A DNA stretch of 42,678 nucleotides from Lacticaseibacillus hulanensis (GTDB lineage: Bacteria; Bacillota; Bacilli; Lactobacillales; Lactobacillaceae), in assembly GCF_004010095.1 (NCBI RefSeq), contig NZ_RRYD01000027.1, positions 1-42,678 of the forward strand, given 5' to 3'. Below the pieces are notes generated by a model. The model ran no database searches. It saw only the letters and a program-made list of their open reading frames with translations, and was not told where the DNA came from. Shown here piece by piece: positions 25,858 to 34,966 of this stretch (position 1 is the stretch's first letter; each line of letters opens with the position of its first letter). The translations under genes and the position numbers were made by a program.

Positions 25858-26607
25858 GTGCTTACTGAGGAACGCAAACAACGGATTTTGACCGATATTG
25901 AACATAACGGCACCGTCCACATCCGGGACCTGACCGTGCAACTGGCTGCGTCCGAATCCACCATCCGCCGCGATCTTGGCGAATTGGCCAAGGAGGGCCT
26001 GCTGCGGCGGGTCCACGGCGGCGCGCAGAAGATTAGCTCGCTGCGTGATGAGCCCGGGGTGCAGGAGAAGGCCACGGCGCACACGACGGCCAAGGCATCA
26101 ATTGCCCGCTGTGCAGCCGAAATGGTGCAAAACGGTGACCTGATTTTCCTCGACGCCGGCACCACAACCGCCCAGATGGTGCCCCTGCTACAGGGCAAGG
26201 ACGTCACGGTGGTCACAACGGGTGTGGATAACGCCTCACTGCTCGCCGATTACGGCGTCAAGACCATCATGCTCGGCGGCACCATCAAGCCGCTGACCAA
26301 AGCCATTATTGGCGCGGCCGCGACCCAGCAGCTCGCGCAATACCGCTTCAACAGTGCCTTCATCGGGGCCAACAGCGTCCACATCGATTACGGATGCACG
26401 ACCCCCGACCCCGAAGAAGCAGCCACCAAGCGCGTGGCAATCGGTCAGTCCGCAGCCAGCTTCATCTTGGCCGACGCCAGCAAGTTCGGTAACGTCTCGT
26501 TCGCCCAAATTGCGCCCCTCGCAAGCACCACCATCATTACCGACGACTTTGCGGCAATTGATTCTGAATTCACCAAACTCGACAATATCAAGGAGGCAAC
26601 ATTTTGA
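25858..26607 (+). CDS. fruR: DeoR-family fructose operon repressor
   Basis: A 249-residue repressor with an N-terminal DeoR helix-turn-helix (LTEERKQRILTDIEHNGTVHIRDL...SESTIRRDLGELAKEGLLRRVHGGA, about 1-57) and a sugar-phosphate-sensing DeoR C-terminal domain (FLDAGTTTAQMV, MLGGTIKP, ADASKFG). The GTG at 25858 has AAGAGG 9 bases upstream and gives the usual MLTEERK start; the TTG two codons earlier is too close to the site. It overlaps fruK by 4 bases. The expected inducer is fructose 1-phosphate. Confidence 0.94.
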   Translation: MLTEERKQRILTDIEHNGTVHIRDLTVQLAASESTIRRDLGELAKEGLLRRVHGGAQKISSLRDEPGVQEKATAHTTAKASIARCAAEMVQNGDLIFLDAGTTTAQMVPLLQGKDVTVVTTGVDNASLLADYGVKTIMLGGTIKPLTKAIIGAAATQQLAQYRFNSAFIGANSVHIDYGCTTPDPEEAATKRVAIGQSAASFILADASKFGNVSFAQIAPLASTTIITDDFAAIDSEFTKLDNIKEATF

Positions 26608-27518
26608 TCTACTCCATCACCTTAAATCCGGCCATTGACTACGTGGTTGGTCTGCCCAAGCTTGAACTGGGCCTAGTCAACCGGCTCGAAACCGCCATTA
26701 AACTTCCCGGCGGCAAGGGCATCAACGTTTCGCGGATTTTAAAAGAGCTGGACATTGACACCACGGCCTGGGGCTTCACCGGCGGATTGCCTGGTCGCTT
26801 CGTGGAGGAACAGCTGCGGGCGCTAAACCTGCGGACGAACTTCACCCACATCGGCGGGGACACGCGCATCAACGTCAAGCTCAAGGCGGATCAGGAAACC
26901 GAACTGAACGCACCCGGTCCAGAGATTACGGATGGCGAAGTGGCAGCGTTTCGGGCCCGCTTTGACCAGCTGAAAAAAGGTGACGTGGTCATCATGGCCG
27001 GCAGTATTCCCGCCGGTTTGCCGGAATCATTCTACCGCGACCTCATTCCGCTGATTCAAGCTCACGGCGCCGACTTCGTGATTGACACCACCGGCCAGGC
27101 GCTCCTTGACACCCTGCCCAGCAAGCCACTTGTGGTTAAGCCTAATCACCACGAACTCGCCGAACTTTTCGGTGACGCCGAATACCCCGACCTGCAGGCA
27201 ACCGTTGCGGCTGGCCGCAAGCTCCTTGGCCTTGGCGCCCAACACGTGCTCGTCTCCATGGCCGGCGCCGGTGCCCTGATGATTACGCAGGACAAGGCGT
27301 GGCACGGCAGCGTTCCCAAGGGCAAGGTCAAGAACTCAGTTGGCGCTGGTGACAGCATGCTCGCCGGCTTCACCGGGACGTTCGCCCTTACCCATGACCC
27401 ACTGCTAAGCTTCAAGAAGGCAATCGCCTGCGGAAGTGCCACCGCCTTTTCCACCGACCTGGCAGACCGCGACAAGATTGACGAAGTGGAAGCAACCATC
27501 ACAATTACCGAACTTTAA
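26604..27518 (+). CDS. fruK: 1-Phosphofructokinase
   Basis: Phosphorylates fructose 1-phosphate to fructose 1,6-bisphosphate, feeding glycolysis. The 304-residue protein is a PfkB-family kinase: MIYSITLNPAIDYVV start, PGGKGINVSRIL substrate loop (about 32-43), and NSVGAGDSMLAGF with the catalytic Asp near residue 249. The start is TTG at 26604, sharing TTGA with the fruR stop, with AAGGAGG 7 bases upstream. It is second of three in fruRKA and precedes its sugar supplier, fruA, by 36 bases. Confidence 0.96.
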   Translation: MIYSITLNPAIDYVVGLPKLELGLVNRLETAIKLPGGKGINVSRILKELDIDTTAWGFTGGLPGRFVEEQLRALNLRTNFTHIGGDTRINVKLKADQETELNAPGPEITDGEVAAFRARFDQLKKGDVVIMAGSIPAGLPESFYRDLIPLIQAHGADFVIDTTGQALLDTLPSKPLVVKPNHHELAELFGDAEYPDLQATVAAGRKLLGLGAQHVLVSMAGAGALMITQDKAWHGSVPKGKVKNSVGAGDSMLAGFTGTFALTHDPLLSFKKAIACGSATAFSTDLADRDKIDEVEATITITEL

Positions 27519-27554
27519 CGCTAAACTACAAATACCAATTGAAGGAGATTAACT

Positions 27555-29498
27555 ATGGACATCCGTGAATTATTACGCAAAGACATCATGATCATGGACC
27601 TGAAGAGCACGACCAAGGCCGATGTGATTGACGAATTGGTGGCCAAATACGCGGCAAGTGGCATTATCACCGACGCGGACCTATACAAACAGGACATCCT
27701 GAAGCGTGAAGCCGAGTCCACCACCGGGATTGGCGACGGCATCGCAATGCCCCACGCCAAGGACAAGGCCGTGAGCCAGGCAGCCGTGCTGTTCGCCAAG
27801 AGTGATGCCGGCGTTGAATATGACGCCCTCGACGGCAAGCCCGTGCACCTGTTCTTCATGATTGCTGCCCCGGAAGGTGCCGACAACACGCACCTCGCCG
27901 CTCTTTCCGCACTATCTTCGCTGCTGATCAACCCTGATTTTGTGGCCCAACTGCGCCAGGCAAAGACGCCCGATGAAGTGCAGCGCCTATTTGCCGCAGC
28001 CCAGAAGGCCAAGGACGAAAAGGACGCCGCCGAAGCCGCAAAGGAGCAAGCTGACGAAGCTGCCCGAGCCGCAGCAGCGACGGCCGCAAGCACGAAGCCA
28101 TTCGTCGTCGCCGTTACCGCCTGCCCAACCGGGATTGCGCACACCTACATGGCCGAGGCCGCACTCAAGGAAACCGCCGCGAAGATGGGCGTCGACATCA
28201 AGGTCGAAACGAACGGGTCCGAGGGGGTCAAGCACCTCCTCAGCAAGTCCGACATCGACCGCTCCGTTGGGGTGATCATCGCCGCCGACAAGAAGGTCGA
28301 CATGAACCGGTTTGCCGGTAAGCATCTGATCAACCACCCCGTAATCGACGGCATCAAGAAGCCCGAGGAACTGATTCAGGACACGCTCGAGGAAAAGGGC
28401 GGCATCTACGCCGGTAACAACGACGAGGATGAACCCGAGGACACCGAAAGCAACGGCACTCTCTGGAACCGCATCTACAAGGACCTCATGAACGGGGTTT
28501 CCAACATGCTACCATTCGTTGTCGGTGGTGGGATTATCATGGCACTCTCCTTCATCTTCGAACAGTATGCTGGTAAGGAATCCCTCTGGTTCACCTTCAC
28601 CAACAACCTGGGGAACTACGCCTTTAGCTTCCTGGTTCCAGTCCTCGCCGCCTACATCGCGATGAGTATCGGTGACCGGCCAGCCCTCATGCCTGGGTTC
28701 GTCGGTGGGTACATGGCAACCATTGCCACCGCGTCCATCGTCAAGGCCAGCAACCCATCCGGGTTCCTGGGCGGCCTGGTTGCCGGGTTCGTCGCCGGTT
28801 GGCTCGTTGTTTACCTGAAGAAAGCCTTCAAGGGCCTGCCAAAGTCGCTTGATGGGCTCAAAACCATTCTGCTTTACCCCGTCGTCGGCCTGGCGCTCAT
28901 CGGGATTATCATGTTCTTTGTCGTCAACCCGATTTTCGCCGCAATTAACGGTGCCCTCATCAACTTCCTTGAAGGCATGGGCACGGGTAACGCCATCCTC
29001 GTTGGTATTATCCTGGCAGCCATGATGAGTATCGATATGGGTGGTCCCTTCAACAAGGCCGCTTACACCTTCGCCATTGGGATTTACTCCGCATCCAACT
29101 ACACTGATGGTCGCTGGATGGCCGCAGTCATGGTTGGGGGCATGATTCCACCACTTGCAATCGCCATTGCTTCCACCTTATTCCCCGCAAAGTTTACGGA
29201 AAACGAGCGCCAGTCCGGGCTATCCAACTATGTCCTCGGGCTCACGTTCATCACTGAAGGTGCCATTCCGTTCGCCGCAACCGACCCCGTCCACGTCATT
29301 GGGAGCTCCGTCATCGGTTCTGCCATCGCCGGTGGGCTGACGCAGCTGTTCAAGGTCAACGTCCCCGCACCGCACGGGGGGATTGTTGCCCTAGCCCTGA
29401 CCGATCAGAAGGTTGGGTTCCTCGTTTCCCTGCTGGTTGGTGCAATCGTTGCCGGGCTCATCCTCGGTATCTGGCGGCCAAAAGCTAAGCAGAACTAG
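27555..29498 (+). CDS. fruA: Fructose PTS permease, EIIABC
   Basis: Imports fructose and phosphorylates it to fructose 1-phosphate at the membrane. The 647-residue fusion has EIIA (about 1-150, phospho-His67 in IAMPHAK), a charged Ala/Glu/Lys-rich linker (about 150-182), EIIB (about 183-280, phospho-Cys190 in VTACPTGIAHTYMAEA) and membrane EIIC (about 305-645). The layout is normal for firmicute FruA. GGAG precedes the ATG. A very strong terminator follows 22 bases after the stop. Confidence 0.97.
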   Translation: MDIRELLRKDIMIMDLKSTTKADVIDELVAKYAASGIITDADLYKQDILKREAESTTGIGDGIAMPHAKDKAVSQAAVLFAKSDAGVEYDALDGKPVHLFFMIAAPEGADNTHLAALSALSSLLINPDFVAQLRQAKTPDEVQRLFAAAQKAKDEKDAAEAAKEQADEAARAAAATAASTKPFVVAVTACPTGIAHTYMAEAALKETAAKMGVDIKVETNGSEGVKHLLSKSDIDRSVGVIIAADKKVDMNRFAGKHLINHPVIDGIKKPEELIQDTLEEKGGIYAGNNDEDEPEDTESNGTLWNRIYKDLMNGVSNMLPFVVGGGIIMALSFIFEQYAGKESLWFTFTNNLGNYAFSFLVPVLAAYIAMSIGDRPALMPGFVGGYMATIATASIVKASNPSGFLGGLVAGFVAGWLVVYLKKAFKGLPKSLDGLKTILLYPVVGLALIGIIMFFVVNPIFAAINGALINFLEGMGTGNAILVGIILAAMMSIDMGGPFNKAAYTFAIGIYSASNYTDGRWMAAVMVGGMIPPLAIAIASTLFPAKFTENERQSGLSNYVLGLTFITEGAIPFAATDPVHVIGSSVIGSAIAGGLTQLFKVNVPAPHGGIVALALTDQKVGFLVSLLVGAIVAGLILGIWRPKAKQN

Positions 29499-29520
29499 AC
29501 ATCAGTAATTAATTGCAAAC

Positions 29521-29574
29521 AAACAGGCCCGGCTGGGATGAACACCAATCTGTTCATCCCAGCCGGGCCTGTTT
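29521..29574. terminator. Bidirectional terminator between fruA and permease
   Basis: A perfect 24-base stem: AAACAGGCCCGGCTGGGATG... (29521-29544) against 29551-29574, with a 6-base loop. It serves fruA and the convergent permease gene, whose stop codon touches its right end. Confidence 0.95.
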
Positions 29575-29576
29575 AT

Positions 29577-30920
29577 TTACTGACGATTGAATTTGACCAA
29601 GGCGTAAACCACGATGACCCAAATGACCGCCGCCAGCGTCGCAATCGCCGTTTCGACGCTTGTCAGCATGACCACCGCTACCCCCGCCAGGAATATCAGC
29701 ACCAGGTAATCGGCAAACGGAAACAGCGGGGCCCGAAACGCACTGCCCTTGGGGTTGAGCTTACGGTAACGCAGATGGGCCAGCACAATCATGACCCACA
29801 CGAACAGGAAACTAATCGTGGCAACACTGGAAACCAGCGAGAAGACCGCCGCGGGCAGGAAGATGTTCAAAATGACGGCAATGGCAATCACCGCCGCTGA
29901 CAGGGCAATCGCCCGCCCCGGCACCTGCGTTTTCGACAACTTGGCCAGCTTGTGCAGGCGCTTATCCTTGCTGGTGTAGGTGAGCGAAAAGAGCATCCGC
30001 CCGGTGCTGAATAAACCGGAATTGCAGGCGGATGCGGCCGCGGTGAGGACAACGAAATTGATGATGTCACTGGCCGCGGGCAACCCCACCTGCTGGAACA
30101 CCTGCACGAACGGACTGTTATCGGGGCTGACACTGGACCACGGATTGATGGCCATGATGACAATCAGTGCGCCAATGTAGAACAAAATGACGCGCACCGG
30201 TAGTTTGTTAATCGCATCCGGGATTGTTTTGCCCGGATCCGCCGTTTCCCCCGCCGTCATCCCCACCAGCTCGATGCCGGTGAAGGCGAACACGACCATC
30301 TGGAACGAGAGCAGGAATCCGTGGGCCCCCTTGGGGAACAGGCCACCATAATTCCACAGGTTGCCCAAGCTGACGTGCCCGTACGGGGTTGGGTGGTGCA
30401 ATACCAGTAGCACAATCCCAATGCCAATCAGTGCAACAATCGCGACGACCTTAATTAGCGCAAACCAGAACTCGGCCTCACCGAACAGGCCAACGGAAAT
30501 CAGATTCATGAGCAGCAACACCACCAAAACCACCAGCCCCGGTAGCCACTGCGGCAGGCTCGGCCACCAGTTGCGCACGTAGACCCCGATGGCCGTGACC
30601 TCCGCCATCGCCAGCGCGAGCCAGCAGACCCAGTACGTCCAGCCGGTGACAACGGCCCACGTCTTCCCCAGGTATTTGTCAATGCTCTCAATGAACGACT
30701 GCTGGTGCAGGTCGGCCACGAGCAGTTCGCCGAGCGCCCGCATGATGAGAAAACAGATTAACCCGGTAATCAGGTAGGCAAAAATAATCGATGGCCCCGC
30801 GCGGTGGATTGACTGACCAGCGCCAAGGAACAGCCCCGTCCCAATTGTGCCCCCAATGGCCATCAGTTGAATGTGCCGACTCTTCAGATTTCTTGCCAGT
30901 GCTGGCTTGGTGTCTGCCAT
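29577..30920 (-). CDS. Amino-acid permease (APC superfamily)
   Basis: A 447-residue transporter with about 12 membrane helices. The N-terminal RHIQLMAIGGTIGTGLFLGAG is the AAT-family signature with the unwound first helix, followed by RALGELL. FAFTGIELVGMTAGETADP is the conserved segment with helix 6. The substrate cannot be fixed; the pattern is close to the CycA/AAT group for small neutral or D-amino acids. The start has a GGGGGAA site. A promoter (TTCGCA, 17, TATAAT) lies about 60 bases upstream. Single-gene unit. Confidence 0.92.
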   Translation of the reverse strand: MADTKPALARNLKSRHIQLMAIGGTIGTGLFLGAGQSIHRAGPSIIFAYLITGLICFLIMRALGELLVADLHQQSFIESIDKYLGKTWAVVTGWTYWVCWLALAMAEVTAIGVYVRNWWPSLPQWLPGLVVLVVLLLMNLISVGLFGEAEFWFALIKVVAIVALIGIGIVLLVLHHPTPYGHVSLGNLWNYGGLFPKGAHGFLLSFQMVVFAFTGIELVGMTAGETADPGKTIPDAINKLPVRVILFYIGALIVIMAINPWSSVSPDNSPFVQVFQQVGLPAASDIINFVVLTAAASACNSGLFSTGRMLFSLTYTSKDKRLHKLAKLSKTQVPGRAIALSAAVIAIAVILNIFLPAAVFSLVSSVATISFLFVWVMIVLAHLRYRKLNPKGSAFRAPLFPFADYLVLIFLAGVAVVMLTSVETAIATLAAVIWVIVVYALVKFNRQ

Positions 30921-30976
30921 GGTTCCCCCTCCAGTAAGGTTGCGCGAATTCCTGCATTTCCGAAAGTAATATAAGC

Positions 30977-31005
30977 ATTATACACAAGTGTACTCGGTTT
31001 GCGAA
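30977..31005 (-). promoter_or_regulatory. Promoter of the permease gene
   Basis: On the minus strand TTCGCA (31000-31005) and TATAAT (30977-30982) are 17 bases apart. The -10 is perfect, with upstream TGTG. Confidence 0.65.
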
Positions 31006-31077
31006 CTCGGCTTCATTTTATTTTCAGAAATCAGCACGTTTATCTGACAACATTGCTTATATTTATGGCAACAAAAA

Positions 31078-31113
31078 AGGCAAAGTCTCAAATTAGGTTA
31101 ATCTGAGCTTTGC
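31078..31113 (-). terminator. Terminator after the YkuD-family gene
   Basis: On the minus strand GGCAAAGCTCA pairs with TGAGACTTTGCC, followed by TTTTTTG, just after the stop at 31122. Confidence 0.85.
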
Positions 31114-31121
31114 CCTTGTGC

Positions 31122-32744
31122 CTAATATTTAGCTAATTGCGCCGTAGAGGTGACGTTCATAATGTACGCACCGCGATGAATCCGCCGCATGAATGTGAGC
31201 ATCGTACTGCGCGGTACGGAAACGCACCCCGCCGTTGATCCCCGCCCGTTGACGTGGAGGAAGAACGCGGAGCCGCCACCCACACCGTGGTTATAGCCGA
31301 TAACAATCCCGTATTGATACTGGGTCGGATAATCGGCCATGTGCTCGTCTTTGCTGCTACTCTTGCTGCGTTCCTGCCAAGTATTGTAATGCTTGTCCTT
31401 GGTGTTGGAAATATAATACGACTTGCGCGTAATCCGGCGATAACTGAGCTTGGTCCCGGGATTACTACCGGTACCAAACGCGTAAGTCAGCGGGTAAGAC
31501 CCCCGCGGCGTGCGGCCGGAACCCTCGTGCGCCGTGCCGATACCGTTATAGCCGACCCGACCGGCGACACTGAATACCTGCGTCCACACCCCGCCGGATT
31601 TTTCGAACAAGTACACGCGTGCGTGCGAACCACTACCGACCACGCCGACAATCTGGTCGGTTTTCTTGGCCGTCTTACTTGTCGCCGCGTAACTGCGCGC
31701 AGTTGGCTTAGGTTTGCTGCTTGGCTTAGTGGCACTGGCATTGAGGTAACCAAACCACAAGCCGTCCAGGTAGAGCGAGTAGTACGTGCTACCGTTGCTG
31801 TGGTAGTAGGTACACTTCACTTGGAACACGTGGTTGTACCAGTTCTTCACCATGTGCCGCTTACTTCGCCAGTTGAAATCACCCCAGACAGCCCCGCTTT
31901 TGCCGGAGATCTTGATGTACTTGTTCGTCCCCACGGCAATTCCTTGAGCACCCTTCGCGGCCTTCACCCCACTCGCGTTGAGGTAGCCAAACCACTTATT
32001 GCCTTGATAGAGTGAATAATATACCGAACCATTGCTGTGGTAATAGGCAACTTTCACGTTAAAAGTATGGTGGTAGTAGTTAGCTGTTTTGTGACGCTTG
32101 CTGTGCCAGGCAAAATCACCCCACACGGTGTAATTCTTACTCGTGATGGTGACGTACTGGTTCGTGCTAATTGCAGCACCCTGACTACCTTGACCGACCT
32201 TCACGGCGCCGGCGTTGATGTAGCCAACCCAATGCTTACCAGAATATAGCGAATAGTAGGTGCCACCATTAACGTGGTGGTAAGCAACCTTTGCGAGGTA
32301 GGTGTGATGGTACAACTTGGATGACAAGTTGCGCTTGTCCCAGTTAAAGTTTCCCCACACGCTGTAATTCTTACTCGTGATGGTGACGTACTTACCAAAC
32401 CCGAGCGCGCCCCCTTGCGGTCCATTGCTCAGCTTGAGCGCACTTGTGCGCATAATCCCGAGGTTTGCTTGTCCGCGAGCCACCTGTGCGTATTCATTGC
32501 CCGCAATTTGCATGGTCCGCGTGATCGTCAGCGTCTGCCCGGCAAACGCCGCCGCAGTTCCACTTTGCGTCTGCAGCGAATCATCCCGCCACATTGGCGC
32601 GTCTGCCTGCACAACGGTTCCGTACTGGCTTGTAGCCGTATCGGCGCGCGCCGGCTCAGATTGCGTGCTCATCAGACCCAAGAGCAGCCCCACAGTAAGT
32701 AGAACCAGTGTTACAACAAAATTTTTGTCCCGCCTTAGCTTCAT
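31122..32744 (-). CDS. Secreted YkuD-superfamily (L,D-transpeptidase-like) protein with three cell-wall repeats
   Basis: A 540-residue exported protein. Residues 1-34 are a signal peptide (hydrophobic core after MKLRRDK, ending ARA). Three tandem repeats of about 70 residues follow (about 115-330), each with YVTITSKNYxVWG, a middle KVAYYHxNGSxYYSLY and WFGYLNA; they resemble SH3/GW-type wall-attachment modules. The last 170 residues are a YkuD-like domain: GTAHEGSGRTPRGSYPLT, YGIVIGYNHGVGGGSAFFLHV, and the active-site STAGCVSVP with the nucleophile Cys. This form is closest to the COG3786 branch, whose reaction is less well known than classic L,D-transpeptidases. A wall-modifying role is likely. 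Start follows AGAGGTGG. Confidence 0.85.
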   Translation of the reverse strand: MKLRRDKNFVVTLVLLTVGLLLGLMSTQSEPARADTATSQYGTVVQADAPMWRDDSLQTQSGTAAAFAGQTLTITRTMQIAGNEYAQVARGQANLGIMRTSALKLSNGPQGGALGFGKYVTITSKNYSVWGNFNWDKRNLSSKLYHHTYLAKVAYHHVNGGTYYSLYSGKHWVGYINAGAVKVGQGSQGAAISTNQYVTITSKNYTVWGDFAWHSKRHKTANYYHHTFNVKVAYYHSNGSVYYSLYQGNKWFGYLNASGVKAAKGAQGIAVGTNKYIKISGKSGAVWGDFNWRSKRHMVKNWYNHVFQVKCTYYHSNGSTYYSLYLDGLWFGYLNASATKPSSKPKPTARSYAATSKTAKKTDQIVGVVGSGSHARVYLFEKSGGVWTQVFSVAGRVGYNGIGTAHEGSGRTPRGSYPLTYAFGTGSNPGTKLSYRRITRKSYYISNTKDKHYNTWQERSKSSSKDEHMADYPTQYQYGIVIGYNHGVGGGSAFFLHVNGRGSTAGCVSVPRSTMLTFMRRIHRGAYIMNVTSTAQLAKY

Positions 32745-32933
32745 GATTTATCCACCTCTCCAACAAATATTCTTATTATAACTTATGTGCACAAATTATT
32801 GAGCTAAAATTGACCAACCGTGTTATTTTTCCGTCACCGTGTCTGCCACAGTCTGCGCCGAGGCCACTCAATTCCAGTCCAAAGCCTTCTGCGCGCCATC
32901 CCGGTAGTGCGAGAATTAAGGCGCAGCGGAACG

Positions 32934-32942
32934 TGATATAAA
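32934..32942 (+). promoter_or_regulatory. Possible extended -10 for the nuclease gene
   Basis: TGATATAAA fits an extended -10 about 85 bases before the nuclease start. No good -35 is seen. The divergent spacer (32745-33026) otherwise shows only an imperfect TTCTGCGC/GCGCAG repeat. Confidence 0.3.
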
Positions 32943-33026
32943 TAAAATGATTGCAATCTACAGGCAAACCGGTCACACTATTGGTTGGCGCTTGTCGCTA
33001 GTAAGTTTCTTTGGAGGAGAAGTACT

Positions 33027-34136
33027 TTGCTAAACAAATTTAAGTTCCGCAGCGCCGTCACTGGTTTCGTGGCGATGATTGGTGTCACCCTCGGCCTGGC
33101 CTACGCAACGCCGCAACCAGCGCAAGCGACTACGCCAAAACCCAATACATACGCGTGGTTTGCCGCTCAGAATTACCACAGTAAGCAGATTATCACCGTT
33201 AACGGCAATCGCACCGATTTCTCCGCCAAAGATCTGAAAAGCAAGAAAGCTTGGGCAACCTACAGCAACCTTGACCACTACAATCGCGCGACAATGGCCC
33301 AAGCCAACTTGAACTACAAGCTGATGCCGAAGAAAGACCGGCAGCCACTGTACATTGACCCAACCGGCTGGCATAACAAGAAAATCAGCGGTGGCTATCT
33401 CTTCAATCGCAGCCACCTGATTGGCTTCCAGCTGACCGGCCAGAACAACAACATGAAGAACCTGATTACCGGCACTGCCTCACTGAACACACCGAGCATG
33501 GAACACTACGAGAATCAGGTGGCCGCGTACCTGCGCAAGAACCACAAGAATTACGTCCGCTACCGCGTGCAGCCAATCTTCCGTGGCAAAGAATTGTTGG
33601 CCCGCGGCGTGCACATGGAAGCCCAGAGCCTCGGCAGCAAGGCAATTGCCTTCAACGTTTACATCTTCAACGTCCAAAAAGGGGTTAAGCTAGACTACAG
33701 AACTGGTAACAGCGTGGTTTCAAAGGCTGCCTCGGCAGCAGTCAAGAAGACCGCCACTAAGAAACCGGCTAAAAAGTCGGTTGCGAAGGCACCGGCTAAG
33801 AAACCAGCGAAGAAGACAGTAGCTAAGAAGACTGTGGCCAAGAAGACAGTCGCTAAGAAAACGACTAAAAAAGCGGCCACTAAGGCACCAGCCAAGAAGC
33901 CGGCAAAGAAATCCGTCGCCAAGAAACCGGTCAAAAAGCCCGCGAAGAAGTCAGTTGCCAAGAAAACAACCAAAACCCTTTCCGACAAAACTACAGTTTA
34001 CATCGTCGGTAGCGGCCACGTTTACCACCTAACCCGCAACTGCTCTTCCCTCAAGCGCAGCAAGCACGTGTACAAGATGACCCTGAAGCAGGCTAAGGCC
34101 AAGGGGCATTATCAGAAATGCAAGTTAGAACATTAA
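33027..34136 (+). CDS. Secreted DNA nuclease with histone H1-like tail
   Basis: A 369-residue exported nuclease. Residues 1-34 are a signal peptide (ending AQA). About 40-225 match EndA-type DNA/RNA non-specific endonucleases: YLFNRSHLIGFQLTGQNNN holds the general-base His130, then NLITGTASLNTPSM and FRGKELLARGVHMEAQS. Residues about 233-316 are a Lys/Ala/Pro/Val repeat tract (AKKP, AKKTV, KKSV) like histone H1 tails. The last 45 residues (VYIVGSGHVYHLTRNCSSL...KCKLEH) resemble a small metal-binding domain with H334, C339 and C365. The TTG at 33027 is chosen because GGAGG lies 9 bases upstream. Divergent from the YkuD protein. Confidence 0.85.
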   Translation: MLNKFKFRSAVTGFVAMIGVTLGLAYATPQPAQATTPKPNTYAWFAAQNYHSKQIITVNGNRTDFSAKDLKSKKAWATYSNLDHYNRATMAQANLNYKLMPKKDRQPLYIDPTGWHNKKISGGYLFNRSHLIGFQLTGQNNNMKNLITGTASLNTPSMEHYENQVAAYLRKNHKNYVRYRVQPIFRGKELLARGVHMEAQSLGSKAIAFNVYIFNVQKGVKLDYRTGNSVVSKAASAAVKKTATKKPAKKSVAKAPAKKPAKKTVAKKTVAKKTVAKKTTKKAATKAPAKKPAKKSVAKKPVKKPAKKSVAKKTTKTLSDKTTVYIVGSGHVYHLTRNCSSLKRSKHVYKMTLKQAKAKGHYQKCKLEH

Positions 34137-34142
34137 GAACCA

Positions 34143-34170
34143 ACGAGTCGCGTTCGCGGCTCGTTTTTTT
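34143..34170 (+). terminator. Terminator after the nuclease gene
   Basis: ACGAGTCGCG and CGCGGCTCGT pair around TT, followed by a T-run, 6 bases after the stop. Confidence 0.85.
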
Positions 34171-34316
34171 GAATATATTTCAATCATTATGGGGAACATG
34201 CCAATCATTTTCCCACCGCCGTACGTCAACAAGCTGAAACGGTTTCCTTTTCACCGCCAACTGCTATATAATAGTAAGCAAGAATGCAAATACTACTGCA
34301 ATGGAGGATGATATTC

Positions 34317-34547
34317 ATGCGTGAATTCACTAAGGAACAGCTTGCCGAATACGACGGCAAGAAGAACCCAGAAAAATACGTCGCAGTTGACGGTGTCGTT
34401 TACGATTTAACGAACGTGCCTGCCTGGAGTGGCGACAATCACCACGGCAACGTTGCCGGCCAGGATTTGTCCGTTGCCATCACCCACTCGCCACACGGTA
34501 AAAAGTTCCTTGACGACAAACCCGTGGTCGGAAAGTACATCGGCTAG
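34317..34547 (+). CDS. Small cytochrome b5-like heme/steroid-binding domain protein
   Basis: A single-domain 76-residue protein. FTKEQLAEYDGKKNPEKYVAVDGVVYDLTNVPAW is the start of a cytochrome b5-like domain, and NHHGNVAGQDLSVAITHSPHGKKFL carries the two His regions expected near a heme. The classic HPGG is replaced by NHHGN, the usual form in the small bacterial versions. There is no signal peptide or membrane segment. GGAGG lies 9 bases before the ATG, and a TATAAT -10 is at about 34267. The function of these stand-alone proteins is not known. Confidence 0.82.
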   Translation: MREFTKEQLAEYDGKKNPEKYVAVDGVVYDLTNVPAWSGDNHHGNVAGQDLSVAITHSPHGKKFLDDKPVVGKYIG

Positions 34548-34640
34548 ACAATTACCGATTAATTTTGCGCAGAACGGTTGACAGACACCCCCATTTTCCG
34601 GTATGCTATTTCTTGTGCTTGAGGCACAACTACCAATGAT

Positions 34641-34726
34641 GCGGGTGTGGCGGAACTGGTAGACGCGCAAGATTAAGGATCTTGTGGCCAATTACGGCCG
34701 TGAAGGTTCAAGTCCTTTCACCCGCA
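34641..34726 (+). tRNA. tRNA-Leu (anticodon AAG)
   Basis: An 86-base class II tRNA. The acceptor stem is GCGGGTG/CACCCGC with discriminator A and no encoded CCA. The anticodon stem CAAGA/TCTTG closes the loop TTAAGGA, giving AAG (Leu, CUU). A long variable arm (TGGCC/GGCCG-type) and a T-arm with loop TTCAAGT follow. A terminator lies 40 bases downstream. Confidence 0.95.
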
Positions 34727-34765
34727 TAACTAAGGTCGAAACTTAATTCGGCTTCGAAATAAAAA

Positions 34766-34803
34766 GGCCCCGAATCTGAATAATCAGATTTGGGGCCCTT
34801 TTT
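34766..34803. terminator. Bidirectional terminator after tRNA-Leu
   Basis: GGCCCCGAATCTG (34766-34778) pairs with CAGATTTGGGGCC (34785-34797), with T-runs on both strands. Confidence 0.9.
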
Positions 34804-34966
34804 TGTGGCGTCACAGATCACTCCAGCAAACAAAAAACCAAAACAAACCACGCCGGTGTCAGCCAGGCAGTATAACAATGACCAATTGCCTGGATCATCT
34901 TGGCTAAGGTGCTCAACTGCCACGGTTGGCTAATCGACAACCGGACATTACCACCACGCCATTTGG

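Noticed and set aside
29538-29900. Long frames antisense to the permease and to other GC-rich genes
   Set aside because: High-GC codon use leaves open shadow frames on the other strand; none has a start site or conserved motif.
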